Under the pieces are notes generated by a model. It was not told where the DNA came from. It saw nothing but the letters and a program-made list of their open reading frames with translations, and did no database searches. Below, piece by piece: positions 16,801 through 18,436 of a DNA stretch of 18,436 nt (its first letter is position 1; each line of letters begins with the position of its first letter). The position numbers were made by a program, and so were the translations under genes. Source of the stretch: Candidatus Poseidoniaceae archaeon (GTDB lineage Archaea > Thermoplasmatota > Poseidoniia > Poseidoniales > Poseidoniaceae); assembly GCA_022452125.1 (NCBI GenBank), contig JAKURJ010000019.1, positions 1 through 18,436 on the forward strand. Direction: 5' to 3'.

Positions 16801-18436
16801 CAGGTACCCTCTTGCGCACGATTCAGTAATTCATATGTTAAGTCTGCTTCAGGAGCAGCCCCACTACCGTTGTAATTACGCTTGAAATCATATGTTGCGT
16901 TACCATCTCGAAGGAAGGTAGCAATTGCGTCTGCTGTAGAGTAGGCATCTGTTGCACCAGCATTACTCACAACTTCATTCGTCAAATTATAGACAAAAGA
17001 CTCTGGCAGAGTTGTGTTTGTGAAGAAGTCTGGAAGATTACGCTCATAGGAAGAATTGGTTCCTGCGATTGTGTTAGGTGCAAGTGTTTGCCAATCAAAC
17101 CAATACTCGTATTGCTCTACCCAAATCGCATCGAGAACCCCGTTTGTGATTTCGTAGGTATGGGTATCATTGGTACGAGTCATTGTCAATGTAGCATCAG
17201 AATAGAATGTTATGTTATACTGATACGCCGGCATAGGCACCATTCCCGCCAGCATTGGGTTCGGGAATGCTAAGTTCCAAGCAACAGTGTCGTTTGCATA
17301 ATTTGAAGATGCAAGGTGAGTATTGTTATTGTATGGAATCATCAGTTCTGCAGCTGGGTGAGAGTCTGTCTCAAGGCCATATGCTGCACCGGTATAGAAG
17401 TCGTAAGTGTTGAGTCTCCAGCGGTGAACTTTGTTCAAATCGACTACACCGCTGGTGTTGTTAGCCCAGAAAACAATGTCATTCTGAATAATGTCATCTG
17501 AAGGATCCCATGGGTCAAATTGTGAACCTTGGCAGTTGGTGAACCAGAATTGTTGCGGGCACTCATCGCCGTCTCTCATTCCACCACCATCGGTGTCCGG
17601 GTTTCTCCAGTCGGTTCCTGTTTGATTCTCTACAGCGTCGGGGATTCTATCGCCGTCAAAGTCATCTGGGAATATGTCATCTGATGGGTCGTTCTCAGGG
17701 TTGGTTGAGTCGAAGTACTCCTGCTTGTCATTTACACCACCTGAATCGGTGTCACTGAGATTTTCATCTGTGACCCAAATATCTTGGCTTCCGTTGGTGA
17801 TTCCTATCCATGAGTTATCACAACCGGTTGTACGCTCGAAATAATTGTTCAATCCATCTGCATCGTCGTCTAATGTATTTTCACACGGTTGCAATGGATC
17901 TGTGTCCACTAGAACTTCGTCTAAGTCTCCAACTCCGTCACCATCGGAATCTGCGAGAGTTGGGTTTGAGAAATAACCGTACACACCTAGAGTTTCCTCC
18001 CAGTCGGCTAATCCATCACCATCAGAATCTGAATAGTCGTCGTCACAATAGCTAGGGAATGAACCGGAAAGTATGTCGTGACACCAGGAATTATTCCAAC
18101 TTTCAACTGAAGTTGCACCTGCAGGTGGAGATAAGAACACTCCTTGTAACACACCATTAACCTCTGCAGCATAGGAAAATTGCGTGTAGGTGCCCGAATT
18201 ATTGTAATACGCTATTCCACCACTAGGACTGAATCCAGCCCCATCACTAACCGTCAACTGACTTGAACCTGAGCTGTAAGATACTACATTTGCTGCGAAA
18301 TTAATCAACGAGTCACAAGGATCAGTACCATGAGTTACGTTTGATTCATCACCATCACTGACTCCGCCAAAGTCGGTATCAGCAACATTCCAAAGAGTGC
18401 AAGAAAGGTTCTCTTGCCAATTTTCTAGACCGTCAT
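10803..18436 (-). CDS. Giant surface protein: TSP3-like repeats, transglutaminase-like core, Ig-like stalk, DUF4129-like tail (N-terminus beyond window)
   Basis: One open frame of at least 2,543 residues without a stop up to the right edge; the TTG at 18308 is not the true start, because the frame continues upstream with the same repeats. N to C: (a) 17560-18436, about seven Asp-rich thrombospondin-3-like repeats (DSDGDGLADWEE, DTDGGGMRDGDE), probably Ca-binding; (b) about 16595-17520, a transglutaminase-like module with EGTCAEFTTVF (Cys codon 16800-16802), LPARYVSGY and PFDP (Asp codon 16602-16604), while the usual His-Ala-Trp reads Ala-Gln-Trp (16668-16676); (c) about 11230-16560, some sixteen Ig-like beta repeats of 85-110 residues with 'TDxxGxF' turns and very many N-x-S/T sequons; (d) a membrane span at 11166-11225; (e) a cytoplasmic tail with FETVREFEMAIR and EEARYS, like DUF4129. 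It is probably an anchored cell-surface protein. TgpA-type transglutaminases share parts b, d and e. Confidence 0.88.
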   Translation of the reverse strand, partial: DGLENWQENLSCTLWNVADTDFGGVSDGDESNVTHGTDPCDSLINFAANVVSYSSGSSQLTVSDGAGFSPSGGIAYYNNSGTYTQFSYAAEVNGVLQGVFLSPPAGATSVESWNNSWCHDILSGSFPSYCDDDYSDSDGDGLADWEETLGVYGYFSNPTLADSDGDGVGDLDEVLVDTDPLQPCENTLDDDADGLNNYFERTTGCDNSWIGITNGSQDIWVTDENLSDTDSGGVNDKQEYFDSTNPENDPSDDIFPDDFDGDRIPDAVENQTGTDWRNPDTDGGGMRDGDECPQQFWFTNCQGSQFDPWDPSDDIIQNDIVFWANNTSGVVDLNKVHRWRLNTYDFYTGAAYGLETDSHPAAELMIPYNNNTHLASSNYANDTVAWNLAFPNPMLAGMVPMPAYQYNITFYSDATLTMTRTNDTHTYEITNGVLDAIWVEQYEYWFDWQTLAPNTIAGTNSSYERNLPDFFTNTTLPESFVYNLTNEVVSNAGATDAYSTADAIATFLRDGNATYDFKRNYNGSGAAPEADLTYELLNRAQEGTCAEFTTVFVTMARLAGLPARYVSGYTGGSWTGNGYAVYGANLAQWGEVRLEMSAGSGGDDLGWIPFDPCPAPEEIEIVNLTWSPTTYDRDGSSEVSVSGTLQYVENGTAIPDITVRGYVVGVQDVVNVPGSAASPVNMFGVFTTDANGNFTMNGTMDEPVAPGYASIVVETMQNGYVSNDGIDTGVFVNITDDSNLTHSEPGVIDQPVLGAGATTVLTGQLLFENNATNGAEDIGDLEVWLEFTSSVDGLTNLSGFVGPGGVWAINVTLDELETKTNLSATLGFSGWQDTSQSVGGPQFHLRPTTHSITLDIRNAPNLTAVIEGPGSNNSILQIDEVVYINGSALSFGASPVALAGNLSFGMRELNGGGTFVELFNKTVNGSFTIVHTLDINNTTVKAGNVELELVFYPDDLEATDSLNTSGTPWLLQGILFFDLQANSQLRGENVGIIVQVSDHLGGQFDLNLNGTFTFDFNGTTVNTTTNPESSTLSPTFSTNANLFAGDYTFDMAFGGNELFLPSSNSSSLRIMGTVDITVTVIDDWTYLGNTTWIVGDITDAVHGTAVLGNDTIVFATLFAGEGGIFDLSTGLLNNTTGSYNISIRAPTVVPSGVYDVEVTTDFESLAPPGGAYYQWIDNTVPPAPPQIPSTTWGIESAVDLQRPPGSDVVAEMNSSVELTVRVADIADNSNVSGSTVDYIMDYGGANISIGSAVSGADGNATLFWTVNGVDPGQYVLRMEVQDDVSSPKIASATRHYGNFTDINVTVQVPSNIRVDSIPSTVTAGVNFQVIGQVEDGDNSSRNLTTAVALEMFWLDNPDEKLINGVFTALDGSFNLSVPTDVLNNGTQRGPRQFIISVVEDSSPFYLTDSSNHSILVQGVTVFENVQPLNPIIVNRGQDVNITSQLVESSNMFQPLGGFTVDVQFDETWLASNTTDAQGRSNFLHTIPFDQPLGLITISIMYNGSFDLLSTQRNLSTVTIRSTTVMVVEPITANPVAGEAFVITGSIQSDNGSALQLRNGDPLNANVLFTIDGDASGFTLTDGQIQANGTWAATITLSSGFAAGTHVAQAQYIPSVNYYGGSSANQSFDSRGFTTLTFVTPSLDGVNQPSLNDRTDRGDDVNARLQLFDNTGAAVVGVQVTVSLNGTSVTTVGTTDSMGVVDVNLTVPANAPVGFHDLDAEFLGTPGSTGLIGDNTSVTFVVLAQTVINITESSTAITAGDVLYVNGTLLDDLGMPLQIDGNDSIAVVYLLIDGVPVSSVQSSAGDGMFMFAWNSPQSIDAGPHNIQVRFNGGRDWVDPIGEGDSANPDFYYPSSDSVNFTVAVPTKILLLTQGGQVDREDTLTVQGRLLDIVDNPLAGETIEIWLGGVFLTNITTDTQGQFSAVHPVPADAQLGPVLLETRFTGTLEYLPSANNGTWNIFSKIYVDVNIESPLAVEQLTTINGFVGDNMLNPLSGMLVVVTVEGITIGNATTDSNGNYSFNWQVPNIFPDGNHTVQADVPAQGWYRAGQGNATFFLAHRTGITVNIADNDATRDDFWDITGTLYDIDTAQNDGLAGETIVIYIDGVQVDTAITSLTGEFSASIRADAAYSRGNHVMTFAFEGSSGHLPVDSNRTVVVWADVTVHIDSTNTYVVRGDSIQHRIQMTGRVTEIGGQGVSIDGAQLVLGNGINCGSGGTEARCINIESAIWNGGTYTLTATAPSWIEPGQIQLNVQTPENSSLYLRSGNAWTESISIRINLQTPFDVDIEPIVENEQEVVSGEIRLLAEDTEEGVEGIAITIYLEDDNNSRLDEVVIVTDSNGLADFEFNAEPPYGDASEYGELTLKMSISSNFILSDESQNEFNTEFNSGFKPDYTYEGDDSGVPWWMYLVAILIIGAAAAFLIMRRRAADAAKEIADIFSYTAELLAAGDSMREAIFQCYESLVHVLMGRGFLRRDFETVREFEMAIRAALPNLSEESLSALDAVFEEARYSRHEMNEGHKANAQEALTRVVSEIGQIGDIPNR
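11166..11225 (-). other. C-terminal membrane span of the giant surface protein
   Basis: Encodes WWMYLVAILIIGAAAAFLIM followed by RRR. The basic residues on the C-terminal side and the sequon-rich stretch on the N-terminal side place the Ig-like repeats outside the cell and the DUF4129-like tail inside. Confidence 0.88.
16595..17000 (-). other. Transglutaminase-like core inside the giant protein
   Basis: The order Cys block (GTCAEFTTVFVTMARLAGLP), ARYVSGYTGG, a Trp strand (NLAQWGEVRLEM) and GWIPFDPCP is that of microbial transglutaminase-like domains. Cys and Asp of the triad are present. The histidine that normally begins the Trp strand (His-Ala-Trp) is replaced by Ala in the simplest alignment, so the domain may be inactive or use another residue. 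Confidence 0.75.
17560..18436 (-). repeat. Thrombospondin type-3-like calcium-binding repeats (coding)
   Basis: About seven Asp/Gly-rich units are encoded here, for example DSDGDGLADWEETLG, DSDGDGVGDLDE, DDDADGLNNYFE, DTDSGGVNDKQE, DFDGDRIPDAVE, DTDGGGMRDGDE and, at the edge, DTDFGGVSDGDE. They carry the D-x-D-x-D/G-G pattern of TSP3 loops and continue past the window. Cysteines spaced between them may form disulfides. Confidence 0.8.

Noticed and set aside
18308..18308. TTG as the true start of the giant protein
   Set aside because: The frame stays open for 42 more codons to the window edge and those codons encode further TSP3-like repeats, so the start lies outside.
17560..18436. CRISPR or simple tandem DNA repeat
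   Set aside because: The repetition is at protein level (Asp-rich TSP3-like units); the DNA copies differ and have no constant repeat plus unique spacers.

Overview
The window looks like chromosomal DNA from a planktonic archaeon, most likely Marine Group II (Poseidoniales, Thermoplasmatota). The clues are a split archaeal-style methylmalonyl-CoA mutase B12 subunit next to a MeaB GTPase, an XPD-type Fe-S helicase, TATA-like boxes about 25 nt ahead of several start codons (short-leader or leaderless mRNAs) mixed with strong GGAGGTGA Shine-Dalgarno sites, a very bacterial-looking NADP glutamate dehydrogenase, and a giant repetitive surface protein. The assignment is inferred from gene content only. 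No 16S, ribosomal protein or other marker gene is present.

Layout. Positions 1-476 (minus) hold the N-terminal part of a glutamine-dependent asparagine synthase cut by the window edge. Positions 524-2559 (minus) form a tight cluster: B12-binding mutase subunit, MeaB GTPase, a dolichol/phytol-kinase-like membrane protein, and a 36-residue single-span membrane protein with a strong Shine-Dalgarno site. Divergent from it, 2660-5102 (plus) is a four-gene acyl-CoA (probably propionyl-CoA) carboxylase operon: carboxyltransferase, a small accessory subunit, biotin carrier protein, and a small Cys/His protein. Together these two units cover parts of the propionyl-CoA to succinyl-CoA route, but the biotin carboxylase, the epimerase and the mutase large subunit are not here.

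Positions 5204-7461 (minus) carry gdhA, a small protein made of two copies of a TerB-like helical unit, and a winged-helix regulator. A ribbon-helix-helix regulator (7576-7950, plus) diverges from the winged-helix gene across an AT-rich region with two 18-nt direct repeats spaced 22 bp, which looks like an operator. Positions 7951-8241 hold no confident gene. They contain a possible 60-residue ORF superimposed on a run of perfect hairpins, three of them with seven-nucleotide loops. This is the least explained DNA in the window. An XPD-family helicase and an Hsp20-like protein follow on the plus strand.

The last 7.6 kb (minus) is one open frame of at least 2,543 residues that continues past the right edge. 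From N to C it has calcium-binding thrombospondin-3-like repeats, a transglutaminase-like core that keeps Cys and Asp but seems to lack the usual His, about sixteen Ig-like beta-sandwich repeats rich in N-glycosylation sequons, one membrane span and a cytoplasmic DUF4129-type tail. It ends exactly where the convergent Hsp20-like gene ends, with no base between the two stop codons.
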